64,000 bases of DNA from assembly GCF_001591965.1 (NCBI RefSeq), contig NZ_BCVX01000012.1, forward strand, positions 102,644 to 166,643, given 5' to 3'. Made by a program: the position numbers and the translations under genes. A model generated the notes under the pieces. That model ran no database searches. It worked only from the letters and a program-made list of their open reading frames with translations, and was not told the DNA's origin. Below, piece after piece: positions 7,078 through 16,787 of this stretch. How positions within the stretch are numbered: position 1 is the first letter of the stretch; every line of letters starts with the position of its first letter. This DNA comes from Lysinibacillus odysseyi 34hs-1 = NBRC 100172. GTDB taxonomy: Bacteria; Bacillota; Bacilli; Bacillales_A; Planococcaceae.

Positions 7078-9438
7078 TTATTTTCCTTGATTAGAACATG
7101 TTTCAATACGGATAAGATTTTCCTGCAGTGCTTTTTTCATAAACAAATTCGGTTTTCCCACACTATAAAGCTGCAGCTCATGCATGGCCCTTGTACAGGC
7201 CGTGTAAAAAATTCTGCGTAAGCTTTCATCCTCGTATGTTTGCTCTGATGCATCATAAATAATAACCGCCTCAAATTCAATGCCCTTTGCTAAATAAGAA
7301 GGAATCACCACAACTCCTTGTTCGTATTCAGCAGAGCCATATTTCAAGAGCTTAATGCTTTCAATTTGCGTCAAAGCCTCAAACGCGGTCTTACTTTCCT
7401 CTGCCGATTTACAGATGATTGCAATACTTTCATAGCCCTGGCCTTGCAATGCCGCCACTTTGGATATGATGACCTGGTGCAATTCTGTATGGTTCTTCAC
7501 TTCGGTCAGCACCGGTAGCTCTCCCGCACGTTCAAAGGGGATAATTTTTTCACCATTTGCAATGAGGCTTCGAGTGAATTCGATAATCGGCTTTGTTGAA
7601 CGGTAACTACGCGTCATAGTGATGACGTCTGTTTGATCCTCTCCATATAAACGATGAAGAATTTGAAAATCGCCTGTCTCACTCGCATGGGCAAAAATTG
7701 CTTGATTAAAATCCCCTAACACCGTCATTTTGGCAGCAGGAAACAATCGCTTCAAAAACTCAAACTGAAACGGTGAATAATCCTGTGCTTCATCAATGAG
7801 AATATGCTTTATTGAACGATTCGTTTGAAAGCCTTGAATCAATTCCTGCAGCAATAAAAATGGGGTTGCATCTTCGTAATACAATTTCCCGGCCTCCAGC
7901 ATTTGAAGTGTAGCATGGCAAATTTCTTCCCATTCCTTTGGTACTTCCCCGCCTAACTGCTGCTGCATCCATAATGGATCTGCAAAAAGCTGCTTGTATA
8001 TTCCTTCTATATCAATAAAGTCGAGAGCTTGAATTCGTTTTCTTACCGGCTTTAATTTCTGATGAACAATTACTTGAATAAGCGCTTTATGGTCCATTTC
8101 ATAATCAGCCATTTCTTCCCGTGCAAAGCCATTTTTCTCTGCTAAATACTTGTGGATTTTATGGTAAGTCTCATTGCTAAGCAGCTCAATTTCCTCTTCT
8201 GCCCATGGCTTTAAACGCTCCATTTTCTCTATTTCTTTTATTTGACTCATTAGCCAATCCCTTAGCTTCTCCAGTCTGTTGTAAAAGTTTAATGAAATAT
8301 CTTCCCCATAAAATCGATCTGTTAATTGCTGCGCTGAAATAATCACTTTTCCTCTGAACTTTATATCTTTAAAAAGCATAGCTGATTTTTCTAATGTTTC
8401 CCTATATAATTTAATCGCCTCGAAGAAATGAACAGATGCTTTAAATTGGATTCCTTTTATCCTGGCGTTATATGAGGGTGTGTTTGCTGCCGTTAGCACA
8501 TACTCCAGCTGGTCAAATGGATTTTCCAACTGGAAATCCTTGTTCAAGCGATGATCCAGATATTCCTGGAATGTAACCTGCTGCATATTTTCTTCACCAA
8601 GCTCCGGCAGTACGTTTGAAACATAACTATTAAACATGGCATTCGGCGAAAATAATACAATCTGGTCCGCTTTTAAATAATCACGGTACTTATATAATAA
8701 AAACGCTATTCTTTGAAGCGCAGCGGATGTTTTGCCGCTGCCTGCCGCGCCATGCACTATCAATAAACGTCCCTGATCATGGCGGATAATACGGTTTTGC
8801 TCTTTTTGAATCGTTGCTACGATATTTTGCATATATTTATTCGTCCCTTTTCCAAGCACCTGCTGCAAAATATCATCGCCAATCGTGAGGCTTGTATCGA
8901 ACATAGACTGCAGTTCACCGTTACGAATCATATATTGCCACTTTTTCTCCAGCTGGCCGTAAATCTTGCCCTCAGGAGTTTTATACTGGGCTGGACCTGG
9001 CTCATAATCATAATAGACACTTGAAATTGGTGCTCTCCAGTCATAAATGAGGAAGTCTTCGCCAATTGTGTCCACAAGAGAAGAGATCCCGATATAAATT
9101 TGTTCCTCTGCTGTATATCCCTCTTCCAGAAAATCAATTCGTCCAAAATAGGGTACTGCCTGCATGCGGCGTAACGTTGCTAATCGCTTTGCTGCGTGAC
9201 CATACGTACTTTGGCTGACAGAAAGGGCTTGTGTTTCTTGTCTTAGACTGATAATTGTTTCTAGAAAATCATCAAATGTATCTGTATTTACCTTAATTTC
9301 ATCCCAAAAATGCCTGCGGATATTGACCACTTCATTTTTGAGATCAGATGTTTCCGATTCCACCTGGCGGATCTGCTCTGTAATTACGTCCATAACACCG
9401 TTCAATCGTTTTTGTTCCTGCTGAAAACCTGCATGCAT
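7078..9438 (-). CDS. helD: HelD, RNA polymerase recycling ATPase (UvrD-like superfamily 1)
   Basis: A 786-residue protein. An N-terminal coiled coil (about residues 1-80, rich in Q and E) is the arm that enters the RNA polymerase secondary channel in Bacillus HelD. Walker A GAAGSGKT lies at about 230-237 and the Walker B-like DEAQDYSPFQ near 548. Conserved C-terminal helicase motifs include MTRSYRST and the final FYTACTRAM. HelD binds RNA polymerase and uses ATP to release stalled polymerase and nucleic acid. The ATG at 9436-9438 is chosen because GAGGAG lies eight bases upstream; a GTG three codons earlier is too close to it. It is monocistronic, with its own terminator. Confidence 0.9.
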   Translation of the reverse strand: MHAGFQQEQKRLNGVMDVITEQIRQVESETSDLKNEVVNIRRHFWDEIKVNTDTFDDFLETIISLRQETQALSVSQSTYGHAAKRLATLRRMQAVPYFGRIDFLEEGYTAEEQIYIGISSLVDTIGEDFLIYDWRAPISSVYYDYEPGPAQYKTPEGKIYGQLEKKWQYMIRNGELQSMFDTSLTIGDDILQQVLGKGTNKYMQNIVATIQKEQNRIIRHDQGRLLIVHGAAGSGKTSAALQRIAFLLYKYRDYLKADQIVLFSPNAMFNSYVSNVLPELGEENMQQVTFQEYLDHRLNKDFQLENPFDQLEYVLTAANTPSYNARIKGIQFKASVHFFEAIKLYRETLEKSAMLFKDIKFRGKVIISAQQLTDRFYGEDISLNFYNRLEKLRDWLMSQIKEIEKMERLKPWAEEEIELLSNETYHKIHKYLAEKNGFAREEMADYEMDHKALIQVIVHQKLKPVRKRIQALDFIDIEGIYKQLFADPLWMQQQLGGEVPKEWEEICHATLQMLEAGKLYYEDATPFLLLQELIQGFQTNRSIKHILIDEAQDYSPFQFEFLKRLFPAAKMTVLGDFNQAIFAHASETGDFQILHRLYGEDQTDVITMTRSYRSTKPIIEFTRSLIANGEKIIPFERAGELPVLTEVKNHTELHQVIISKVAALQGQGYESIAIICKSAEESKTAFEALTQIESIKLLKYGSAEYEQGVVVIPSYLAKGIEFEAVIIYDASEQTYEDESLRRIFYTACTRAMHELQLYSVGKPNLFMKKALQENLIRIETCSNQGK

Positions 9439-9747
9439 AGCATTCACTCCTCAAACATATTTAAGAGTTGACTAATAAAAAACTTTTGTATATAATTAAA
9501 ATAGGGACAATGCACACTATATTTATTAACTGTGCATATCTATATAAATTTATCACATGTGACTATTCTTTTCAATGTTTTTCATACGACCTTTACAACA
9601 AAAAACTTTTTATAAAAAATAAAAAAGGCCTAACAAGGTATGTTGGACTTTTTCTTTATTTATAAGTAAATGGATTCTTCTGTTCTGTCTTTTGCAAAAA
9701 ATAATGCTTATGATTTCGAATGTTACGAACATCACAGTATATTTAAC
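9439..9747. other. helD promoter region, AT-rich
   Basis: About 310 bp with no recognisable gene. It holds the helD ribosome-binding site and promoter, plus an imperfect T-rich hairpin around 9620-9655 (CCTAACA paired with TGTTGG) that could act as a plus-strand terminator. Confidence 0.3.
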
Positions 9748-9785
9748 AAAAACCTACCTTCTCATAAAGCGGAAGGCAGGTTTTT
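9748..9785. terminator. Terminator of the lysine ABC transporter operon
   Basis: Stem CCTACCTTC/GAAGGCAGG with A-run and T-run flanks (arms about 9748-9761 and 9771-9785). T runs occur on both strands. It lies directly downstream of the ATPase gene ending at 9792. Confidence 0.75.
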
Positions 9786-9791
9786 TTATTT

Positions 9792-10514
9792 TTACAATAT
9801 TTGATTCAAAAACCTTTGTGTTCGCTCATGTTTCGGCTGCGCAAAAATATCGTTTGGATGTCCTTCTTCAATAATATGGCCGTCTGCAAGCATGATGACC
9901 CTATCTGCCACTTCTTTTGCGAACCCCATTTCATGGGTCACGATCACCATTGTCATTCCTTCACTTGCGAGATCCTTCATAACCTGAAGGACTTCACCGA
10001 CTAGCTCTGGATCCAGGGCGGAAGTCGGCTCATCAAAAAGCATCACTTTCGGTTCCATCGCTAGCGCTCTTGCAATCGCCACACGCTGCTTCTGTCCCCC
10101 AGATAACTGTTCAGGGTAATAGTTGGCTTTATCCTTTAAGCCTACCTTTTGAAGGAGTTCCTTTGCTTTTGCAATAGCTTCACTTTTTGCTTTCTTTTTA
10201 ACAAAAACCGGCGCCTCAATAATATTTTCAAGCACGGTTTTATGGGGAAAAAGATTAAAGTGCTGGAACACCATCCCTACTTTTTCCCTTACTTTATTTA
10301 AATCTGTTTTGGCTATATCTATTTTTTCGGCGTTAATGAAAATTTCGCCGCCCTGCGCCACTTCTAAAAAGTTTAGGCACCGTAGTAATGTGCTCTTACC
10401 TGAACCACTTGCACCGATTAAAACAACTACCTCCTTCTCATTTATATGTAAGTCGATATTCTTCAAGACTTCAAGCTTTCCAAAGGACTTTGAAAGATTA
10501 TGAATTTCGATCAT
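9792..10514 (-). CDS. Amino-acid ABC transporter ATP-binding protein (lysine, by riboswitch context)
   Basis: A 240-residue polar amino-acid ABC ATPase: Walker A GASGSGKS at 34-41, Q-loop [11 protein letters not shown] near 81-91, signature LSGGQKQR at 137-144, Walker B VMLFDEP at 157-163, and H-loop VTHEMG. It belongs to the GlnQ/ArtM/TcyC group. Its ATG overlaps the permease stop by four bases (ATGA), so the two are translationally coupled. Substrate specificity is not set by this subunit; lysine is inferred from the L-box riboswitch in front of the operon. Confidence 0.9.
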   Translation of the reverse strand: MIEIHNLSKSFGKLEVLKNIDLHINEKEVVVLIGASGSGKSTLLRCLNFLEVAQGGEIFINAEKIDIAKTDLNKVREKVGMVFQHFNLFPHKTVLENIIEAPVFVKKKAKSEAIAKAKELLQKVGLKDKANYYPEQLSGGQKQRVAIARALAMEPKVMLFDEPTSALDPELVGEVLQVMKDLASEGMTMVIVTHEMGFAKEVADRVIMLADGHIIEEGHPNDIFAQPKHERTQRFLNQIL

Positions 10515-11194
10515 GCTACGCTAACCTCCTTAGGCCTGCTAACATCCATTTTCTGCTCCATCCGTTTCGCAATCCAAGTGAAAATAAGTACAATTACTAA
10601 ATAATAGATTCCGACCACAAAATAAGTTTCAAATGGCATATAGTTTTCTCCCTGAACCCCTAGAGCCGTGTTATACAAATCTGTTACCGAAATATAGGCG
10701 ACAAGAGAAGAATCTTTCAAGCCGATAATAAACTGATTGGCCAACGGGGGGATGGATCTTTTGAAAGCCTGCGGAAAAATAATTCTTCTCATTGCAAGCG
10801 AGGAGGACATCCCTAAAGACCTTGCAGCTTCCATCTGTCCACGATCAATTGATTGTACAGATCCCCTGAAAATTTCAGCAATATAAGCACCAGTATGAAC
10901 ACCTAATGCCAATGCACCTGCTGTGAAACTATCCAAATTAATGATATTGGCCAATCCATAATATAAAAACATAATCTGAACAATGAGAGGCGTGCCCCTG
11001 ATAATTCCAATATAAATATCGGCAATCCAATTCAGAATCCTATTTGAAGAAATTTTAAAACTAGCAAAAATAAGCCCAATAATCATCGCAAATAGCAATG
11101 AAATGGCTGTTATCGAAATTGTCATCCAAGAAGCTTTTAAAAAGGCAACTCCATGTTCACTAAAAATATCCGCGATATTTTGTAAAAACACCAT
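10511..11194 (-). CDS. Amino-acid ABC transporter permease (lysine, by riboswitch context)
   Basis: A 227-residue permease of the HisMQ type with about five membrane helices. It has the EAA loop [20 protein letters not shown] around residues 125-145, which contacts the ATPase. The N-terminal region carries the family's [11 protein letters not shown] stretch near 85-97. One permease is present, so the channel is presumably a homodimer. The start ATG at 11194 follows GGAAGGGGG. It lies between the binding protein and the ATPase in a three-gene operon. Confidence 0.88.
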   Translation of the reverse strand: MVFLQNIADIFSEHGVAFLKASWMTISITAISLLFAMIIGLIFASFKISSNRILNWIADIYIGIIRGTPLIVQIMFLYYGLANIINLDSFTAGALALGVHTGAYIAEIFRGSVQSIDRGQMEAARSLGMSSSLAMRRIIFPQAFKRSIPPLANQFIIGLKDSSLVAYISVTDLYNTALGVQGENYMPFETYFVVGIYYLVIVLIFTWIAKRMEQKMDVSRPKEVSVA

Positions 11195-11260
11195 GAGACC
11201 CGCCCCCTTCCTTTATAGTGCAAGCGCCTAGTGAAAGACGCTTGCCTGAAATGCTAATAG

Positions 11261-12067
11261 CTATTTTTCCATAATGTTTGTATTAAACCACTTCATACTG
11301 ATTTCTTCGTATGTACCATCATCTATCATAGACTGAAGCGCCTCGTTGATTTTGTTTGCGAGATCTTTATTTCCTTCCGTAACCCCTATACTCACACGGT
11401 CCTCATTTAACAAATCGCCAATCGGTTCAATTTTTAAACCCTTTTCATTTTTTGCACTTACACCAACTATTTTATCGGTGATAACCGCATCCAAGCGTCC
11501 CAGTGCCAAATCCTGCAGTGCATTCACATCTACCGGATAGCCTTTCACCTTATCTGGGGAAGTTAATGTTTCAGCCATATCCTTCCAAGTACTTGCTTGT
11601 ATAACTCCAATTGTTTTACCTTTCAAATCTTCTTTTGACTGGGTATCCTTATTGTTTTCTGCCACAAAAATTTGTGCACCTGACAAATAATATGGTTCAG
11701 TAAAATCAATTTGCTTATCACGTTCAGGTGTTGCAGTCATGCTTCCAATAATCGCATCATATTTATTTGCCTTCAGTCCCTGAATAATTGTTTCCCACGG
11801 ATTTGTTACAGGATTCGCCTCAAGTCCCATCCGCTTAGCAATTTCAGTACCAATCTCCACATCAAATCCAGTTAATTTACCATCCTGTTTGAAGTTCAAT
11901 GGCGGATACTGCCCTGTCATCGCAAATGTTAATGATCCTTCTTTGACTAGCTCATTTTCGGATCCACCTGATTTTGTCTCTTTTTCTCCCTGATCACTTT
12001 TCTGCGTGCCGCATGCAGATAAAAGCAATAACATTGCAGCAACTAAAAAAATAGAAAGCTTTTTCAT
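11261..12067 (-). CDS. Amino-acid ABC transporter substrate-binding lipoprotein (lysine, by riboswitch context)
   Basis: A 268-residue extracellular lipoprotein. The signal peptide ends with the lipobox LLLSAC (cysteine about residue 19) and is followed by a charged, low-complexity linker. The family 3 solute-binding fold then starts with LTFAMTGQYPPLNF and contains LTGFDVEIGTEIA and the conserved GSMTATPERDKQIDFTEPYY. The ATG at 12065-12067 is preceded by AAAGGAGG; the frame extends upstream only because the riboswitch leader happens to be open. An L-box riboswitch and terminator lie immediately upstream, pointing to lysine as ligand. Confidence 0.9.
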   Translation of the reverse strand: MKKLSIFLVAAMLLLLSACGTQKSDQGEKETKSGGSENELVKEGSLTFAMTGQYPPLNFKQDGKLTGFDVEIGTEIAKRMGLEANPVTNPWETIIQGLKANKYDAIIGSMTATPERDKQIDFTEPYYLSGAQIFVAENNKDTQSKEDLKGKTIGVIQASTWKDMAETLTSPDKVKGYPVDVNALQDLALGRLDAVITDKIVGVSAKNEKGLKIEPIGDLLNEDRVSIGVTEGNKDLANKINEALQSMIDDGTYEEISMKWFNTNIMEK

Positions 12068-12088
12068 ATTTGTTCCTCCTTTAAAATA

Positions 12089-12335
12089 AAAAGACACTGT
12101 CGCTTTTATATGACAGTGTCTTAAATACACCCTCATCTCTTTGCATTTGTCGTGATAGTTCTCCACAATTCAAAGGAATTGTGACAGTTCTGCCCCTATT
12201 CGAGTACAGCCCCAGCTTTATTGAAAATAGTGATTTCAAAAAGCTTCGGCGATTTATCCTTTTTCCTATTTTCCTAGATTTCACTAAATCTCCAATAGGA
12301 TACTTTTATAAACCGCGACCTCTACCCCATCTAAT
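12089..12335 (-). promoter_or_regulatory. Lysine riboswitch (L box) with transcription terminator
   Basis: Read on the minus strand, the leader has the ordered conserved blocks of the L box: GGTAGAGGTCGCGG (about 12328-12313), GTATCC and later GGAAAAAGG, TCGCCGAAGC (near 12251-12242), AAAGCTGGGGCTGTA (about 12220-12206), CAGAACTGTCAC, and GTGGAGAACTATCACG (about 12165-12150). Expected P1 pairing GGTAG with CTATC is present. The expression platform is a strong terminator hairpin at 12091-12122 followed by TTTTTATTTT, just before the ribosome-binding site. In this family, lysine binding favours termination, so the transporter should be made when lysine is scarce. Confidence 0.88.
12091..12122 (-). 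terminator. Attenuator hairpin of the lysine riboswitch
   Basis: Inverted arms AGACACTGTC and GACAGTGTCT with a loop of about ten bases, followed on the minus strand by TTTTTATTTT and then the ribosome-binding site of the binding-protein gene. Confidence 0.85.
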
Positions 12336-12379
12336 GCAACAGATGAGGATTTAATATGAAATTTAATATAACGTTTTTC

Positions 12380-12408
12380 ATTATAGTTGAATTTTTTAAA
12401 TAGTACAA
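12380..12408 (-). promoter_or_regulatory. Sigma-A type promoter of the lysine transporter operon
   Basis: On the minus strand, TTGTAC (12408-12403) and a perfect TATAAT (12385-12380) are separated by 17 bp, placing the start some 45 bp before the L-box core. Confidence 0.6.
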
Positions 12409-12440
12409 TAGCAATTTAGTTTATTTGTATAATTATGCAC

Positions 12441-12469
12441 TTGACGAGTTTTATATCTTAAGTTACATT
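12441..12469 (+). promoter_or_regulatory. Probable sigma-A promoter of the rocB-like gene
   Basis: TTGACG (12441-12446) and TACATT (12464-12469) with a 17-bp spacer, about 30 bp before the ribosome-binding site of the gene starting at 12507. It is divergent from the lysine operon promoter. Confidence 0.5.
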
Positions 12470-12506
12470 TTGTTAAAAATAATTCACAAGAAAAGGAGAC
12501 AGTCAT

Positions 12507-14174
12507 ATGTTGAATTGCCGTGACGATATACTTACTTATACGAAACAGCTTGTTAGCATAGAAAGTATTGTAAATACAACTGGCGAGGGAGCAATCGCCC
12601 ATTCTTTATTCGGAACTATCTCTTCATTACCATACTTTTTACATAACCCTGGCTCAGTAGCTTTAGAAAAAACTATTAACGATGACCAGGAACGATATAA
12701 TGTTATGGCATTCGTTAAAGGAAAAAAAGGAAACAGCAACCGCACAATTATTTTAATGGGCCATATAGATACGGTCGGAATTGATGATTTCAACCAATTG
12801 AAAGAGCATGCTTGTTCTCCGGATGAGCTGATAGAAGCATTAAAAAAAGAAAAGCTCCCTGCTTCAGCCAAAGAACATTTAGAATCCGGGGATTGGTTGT
12901 TTGGCCGTGGGGTCCTTGATATGAAAAGCGGCGTTGCCAGCAATCTCTATCTCTTAAAGTACTATTCTGAACATCTCGAGGAACTGGACGGCAATATTTT
13001 GTTATTGGCAGAATGTGATGAAGAAGATGGCTCACACGGTGTCCTTTCCTCTTTAAAAACATTGAAAAAGTGGAAGGAAGAACATGGTTTTGAATATATT
13101 GCGGCTATCAACTCTGATTTTGTTTCACCCCGCTTTGAAGGTGATGAAAACCGCTATATCTATAAGGGAACGGTGGGGAAACTGCTGCCTTCTTTCTTTA
13201 TAACGGGTGCAGAAACCCATGTCGGCTCAGCTTTTGAAGGTTTGGACCCTAACTTTATCGCTGCTGAACTGACAAAGCAGATAAACTACAATCCCGAGCT
13301 TTGCAACGAAGCCTACGGGGAAACGACAGTTCCGCCTGTATCACTAAAACAAACAGACTTAAAGCCATCTTATACTGTTCAAACAGCTCTATCGGCTTAT
13401 GTGTATTATAATTTCTTCATTCATTCCTGGTCTCCAAAAGATGTACTGGACAAACTTAAAGAACAGGCGATGATCGCTTTTGCCAATGCGCTGGATACTT
13501 TTGAAGAGAGATACCGTACATATAGTGAAATGAGCGGCGAACGCTTTGTCTCACCCCCGTGGAAGCCGAGAGTTTTCACATATGAGGAAATGGAGCAATT
13601 ACTAATCGAAGAAAACGGTGATTCATTCATTGCACATATGAATGAATTTAAACAAGCCCTTCTGACGAATGCGGAATTAGATACACGTATGTTTGCTGCA
13701 CGAGTTGTCGAGGAAGCCTGGAAATGGATGAGGGATAAAGATCCGGCTATTATTTTATTTTACTCTTCTCTATACTCACCCCGAATTGAAGTAACAGGGA
13801 AAACAGATGATGAGCTTAACTTAATTAGCGCACTTGATAAAGCAGTGGAGGCGATACAGCCGGAATATCCACACCCTATTGTTACGCGGAACTTCTTCCC
13901 GTATATTTCTGATATGAGCTTTATGGCCTTAAGTGATGATGAAGAGGGCATCAACGCCGTTTCGAGAAATAACCCTGGCTGGGGTACAAAACACTACGTG
14001 GAGTTTCAAGATATCCGGGATATAAATGTCCCTGTTATTAATATTGGCCCATATGGCTTAGATGCTCACAAGAAGCTAGAAAGAATGGAAATGAAATACT
14101 CACTGGAAATAGTTCCGAATATAACAAACCTCGTTATTCAAAATTTATTAACGGACGATGAAAAAAGCCTGTAG
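12507..14174 (+). CDS. rocB: M20 family peptidase, RocB-like arginine utilisation protein
   Basis: A 555-residue protein of the RocB branch of the M20 metallopeptidases. Metal-site motifs are visible: GHIDTV at 85-90, GRGVLDMKSG at 133-142 and DEEDGSHG at 171-178. The length matches RocB (about 550-565) and is far above DapE or ArgE (about 380). RocB occurs in arginine/ornithine catabolic loci of Bacillus, but its reaction is not established. Here it is divergent from a lysine transporter and no other roc genes are nearby. The ATG at 12507 follows AAAGGAGA. The gene ends in a strong terminator at 14226-14279. Confidence 0.85.
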   Translation: MLNCRDDILTYTKQLVSIESIVNTTGEGAIAHSLFGTISSLPYFLHNPGSVALEKTINDDQERYNVMAFVKGKKGNSNRTIILMGHIDTVGIDDFNQLKEHACSPDELIEALKKEKLPASAKEHLESGDWLFGRGVLDMKSGVASNLYLLKYYSEHLEELDGNILLLAECDEEDGSHGVLSSLKTLKKWKEEHGFEYIAAINSDFVSPRFEGDENRYIYKGTVGKLLPSFFITGAETHVGSAFEGLDPNFIAAELTKQINYNPELCNEAYGETTVPPVSLKQTDLKPSYTVQTALSAYVYYNFFIHSWSPKDVLDKLKEQAMIAFANALDTFEERYRTYSEMSGERFVSPPWKPRVFTYEEMEQLLIEENGDSFIAHMNEFKQALLTNAELDTRMFAARVVEEAWKWMRDKDPAIILFYSSLYSPRIEVTGKTDDELNLISALDKAVEAIQPEYPHPIVTRNFFPYISDMSFMALSDDEEGINAVSRNNPGWGTKHYVEFQDIRDINVPVINIGPYGLDAHKKLERMEMKYSLEIVPNITNLVIQNLLTDDEKSL

Positions 14175-14225
14175 TCCATCTACAGGCAGTCTTGCTTATC
14201 AATTATTAATAAGTTGAATAGTACG

Positions 14226-14279
14226 CTCCCCAATAAGGAAACAGATGAAAAATAAAATCTGTTTTCCTATATTGGGGAG
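14226..14279 (+). terminator. Terminator of the rocB-like gene
   Basis: A long hairpin: outer arms CTCCCCAATA (14226-14235) and TATTGGGGAG (14270-14279) and an inner stem AGGAAACAGAT with ATCTGTTTTCCT. It is followed by a T-rich stretch on the plus strand. A smaller hairpin, GCCTGTAG/CTACAGGC, overlaps the stop codon region at about 14167-14187. Confidence 0.75.
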
Positions 14280-14302
14280 ATTTTAAATTTTTATAACAAT
14301 GG

Positions 14303-16057
14303 CTACTTTACACGGAAACGGGCAACACTCTGCTTCAATTCATCCGCCAATTCATGAAGCATAGCTGCAAAACTGGCTACCTCCTGCATAGCTGCTAGTT
14401 GTTCCTCCGAGGAGGCGGCCACATGCGCAGATTTGGCTGAAGATGAATCTGTAATTTCTTTCAATACTGTTAGTGAAGCAGCAACCAGCTCACTTCCTGC
14501 CGATAGCTGCTCTGAAGCAGCAGACACTTCCTCAACCTGCTCGGATACTTTCTGAATCGATTCCACAATTGCGCTGAATGTTTGTCCAGTCTTATTGGCG
14601 ATATGTGTACCCGTTTGTGCTTCTGTCATTGACTTGTCTAATGATACCACTGTTTTACTTGTGTAATCGCTGATGCCTTGGAGCATATTAGTTATTTTCT
14701 CCGAGGAGGTTTTGGACTGTTCAGCGAGTTTACGAATTTCCTGCGCTACTACGGCAAAACCTTTACCATGCTCTCCTGCCCTCGATGCTTCAATCGATGC
14801 ATTAAGTGCAAGTAAATTAGTCTGATTAGCAATGCTTCCTATTAACGTCACCATTTCATGGACTTGATCGCTCAATTTTTTCAGTCCATAGATTGCATCG
14901 ACCGATGTTTTCAAATTTTGTTCGATTGCGTTCATTTGAGCAACTGTTGTTTCTATATCCTTCATTCCTGCAATTGCGCTATTTGCTGTAGTCGAGGCCA
15001 ATTCTGAGACAATGGAGGAAGCATCCGCAATTCTATGAATACCTATTCCCATTTCTTTCATTGCCTGTTGGCTGTCATTAGTATGGCGAAGCTGTTCATC
15101 GAGTCCAACCGCAATATTCTGAATGGCATCTGTGATTTCCTCGGTAGCTGCTTCGGTTTGTGCAGCACTCTCTTGTAATTGAGCGGAAGATACAGCTACT
15201 TCGTTCGAGGAGTTTTGGATGTTACGGGTTAATACCCGAAGACCGCTAATCATCTGATTAAATGAATCTGCCGCTTTACCAATTTCATTATGATTCAGCA
15301 CAGGAATCTCTATAGTTAAATCACCTTTCGAAGCGTGTTCAGACATTTCGGCTAAATGAGCAAGCGGGCGCAGCATTTTACGAAGAATGAATACAATCAG
15401 CCCGATTAACAAAAGAACAGAAATGATACCAACTGCTATATTCGTCCATAAAATTCGCTGCAGCTCCTTTTGAACAACCCCATAATCAAAGTCGACACCA
15501 AACAGCGCAACCGGCTTCCCGTTTTCATCATTAATCGGGGCTAAATATGAGATGAAAGTCCCTCCTTCATCAGTGTAAACATCAGTTAAGGCACTGCCGT
15601 TATTCATTGCGTCATTATAGCCTTTAAGAAATTCGGAATCTACTTTATATAATGTCCCTAAGACATCAGTTGGCTCAGCAGGGTCCCGCCCGTATTCTGA
15701 ATTATAGAGGTAGTCATTGCCATCCTTCTTGACAATATCCGGCGTTAATAGATAAACAGCTGTTACCATACTATTGGATGTCATGGAATTCAAAATATGA
15801 GGGAGTTCCTCGAATGGTTCTCCTTCTAGTGGTTCTTTCTCAAGAATTGCCTTTGTCGCTTCGGCAACAAGAGGCTCATTTTGTTGAGTTAAGGATTTAA
15901 ATACATTTCCATATTCATTAAATTGGTGAAAGTACGTCTCTCGTTGATCACGGATGGATAGGGTTATCATTAATCCGATAACAATAATGATAAGTACAGA
16001 GAGAAATAATGAGCTCGTAAATATTAAACTTCTAGATTTCGCTTTTATAGAGTGCAT
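14303..16057 (-). CDS. Methyl-accepting chemotaxis protein
   Basis: A 584-residue transmembrane chemoreceptor. TM1 is at about residues 12-32 and an extracellular Cache-type sensor at about 35-190 (with FGVDFDYG near its end). TM2 follows at about 203-226, a HAMP domain at about 228-280, and then the long cytoplasmic coiled coil. Its hairpin tip contains [18 protein letters not shown] and [18 protein letters not shown], which bind CheA/CheW. The C-terminus lacks a CheR-tethering pentapeptide. The ATG follows GGGAGGA. The ligand is unknown. It is monocistronic; no che genes are in the window. Confidence 0.92.
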   Translation of the reverse strand: MHSIKAKSRSLIFTSSLFLSVLIIIVIGLMITLSIRDQRETYFHQFNEYGNVFKSLTQQNEPLVAEATKAILEKEPLEGEPFEELPHILNSMTSNSMVTAVYLLTPDIVKKDGNDYLYNSEYGRDPAEPTDVLGTLYKVDSEFLKGYNDAMNNGSALTDVYTDEGGTFISYLAPINDENGKPVALFGVDFDYGVVQKELQRILWTNIAVGIISVLLLIGLIVFILRKMLRPLAHLAEMSEHASKGDLTIEIPVLNHNEIGKAADSFNQMISGLRVLTRNIQNSSNEVAVSSAQLQESAAQTEAATEEITDAIQNIAVGLDEQLRHTNDSQQAMKEMGIGIHRIADASSIVSELASTTANSAIAGMKDIETTVAQMNAIEQNLKTSVDAIYGLKKLSDQVHEMVTLIGSIANQTNLLALNASIEASRAGEHGKGFAVVAQEIRKLAEQSKTSSEKITNMLQGISDYTSKTVVSLDKSMTEAQTGTHIANKTGQTFSAIVESIQKVSEQVEEVSAASEQLSAGSELVAASLTVLKEITDSSSAKSAHVAASSEEQLAAMQEVASFAAMLHELADELKQSVARFRVK

Positions 16058-16787
16058 TGTGGTCCTCCCAGTTTATAGTAATTTTCTTCAATCAAGCGAC
16101 AATCCATTTTCAATACATTCGGTTTATTTCCATTATGAGGAAAAATAGTTACAGACTTTCAATTAAATACGCGCTCCATGCTAAGTAATTCTTACTATTG
16201 TATCGGAGTGCTGAAGATTAAAAGTGCGATGCTCATTAAGAACAAACTATTTTATCTAAACTATATTCCTATGAAAAATAAAGTACAAAATAAATTTCAG
16301 CTCTCTCCTTCTCTTTTATCGCCAGTATGTCCATCCTTTTTAACAGGAAAATATTATGATATATCCAAAAGTAATTCTAGGGGAGTAAATACTTTATATG
16401 CGGGTAATATATAATTCTTACATCATATTAGCAAATACTCCTAATTTTCTATTTCTCTAAAACATCGGAGTAAAAGGCGATCGTGAATAATCGATTATGT
16501 TACCGGCCAATTCCATTTGCTTTTTGTAGGGATTGAAATGGAATTTATATAACTTCCGGACAAACATGAGTCTCCATCGCAAACTGGTGATAAATACTAT
16601 AATATCCATATTTTTTGTTATAGTAATAAGCCTCACGATAGGTATTTTTATTTAAATAAACTATGTCTGATTCCTTTTTATAAAAGATGGACAAAATATC
16701 TATTGCAATCACAAGTAAAAGGGGTTATTATTCTGCGGTAATGTTATCGTAAAATAACAAATCAATAAATTCACCTGGAGGTTATCT
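16058..16787. other. Gene-poor 730-bp intergenic region
   Basis: It separates divergent genes and carries their promoters. It includes a perfect 10-bp inverted repeat, AATTCCATTT (16509-16518) with AAATGGAATT (16536-16545). I saw no purine riboswitch before the NupC gene, and no convincing gene: a 78-codon open frame at 16178-16414 has no ribosome-binding site. Confidence 0.35.

Noticed and set aside
6994..7221. 75-codon plus-strand open frame at the end of helD
   Set aside because: Antisense shadow of helD and its terminator; no ribosome-binding site.
9705..9720. GCTTATGATTTCG, partly like the attachment core
   Set aside because: Only about nine consecutive matching bases; not significant.
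12507..14174. Reading the M20 peptidase as DapE or ArgE (lysine or arginine synthesis)
   Set aside because: At 555 residues it is far longer than those enzymes and its motifs and length fit RocB.
16178..16414. 78-codon plus-strand open frame
   Set aside because: No ribosome-binding site, low-complexity AT-rich composition, no recognisable protein.
16600..16787. Purine riboswitch before the NupC-type gene
   Set aside because: The conserved loop and junction bases of the purine aptamer are not present.
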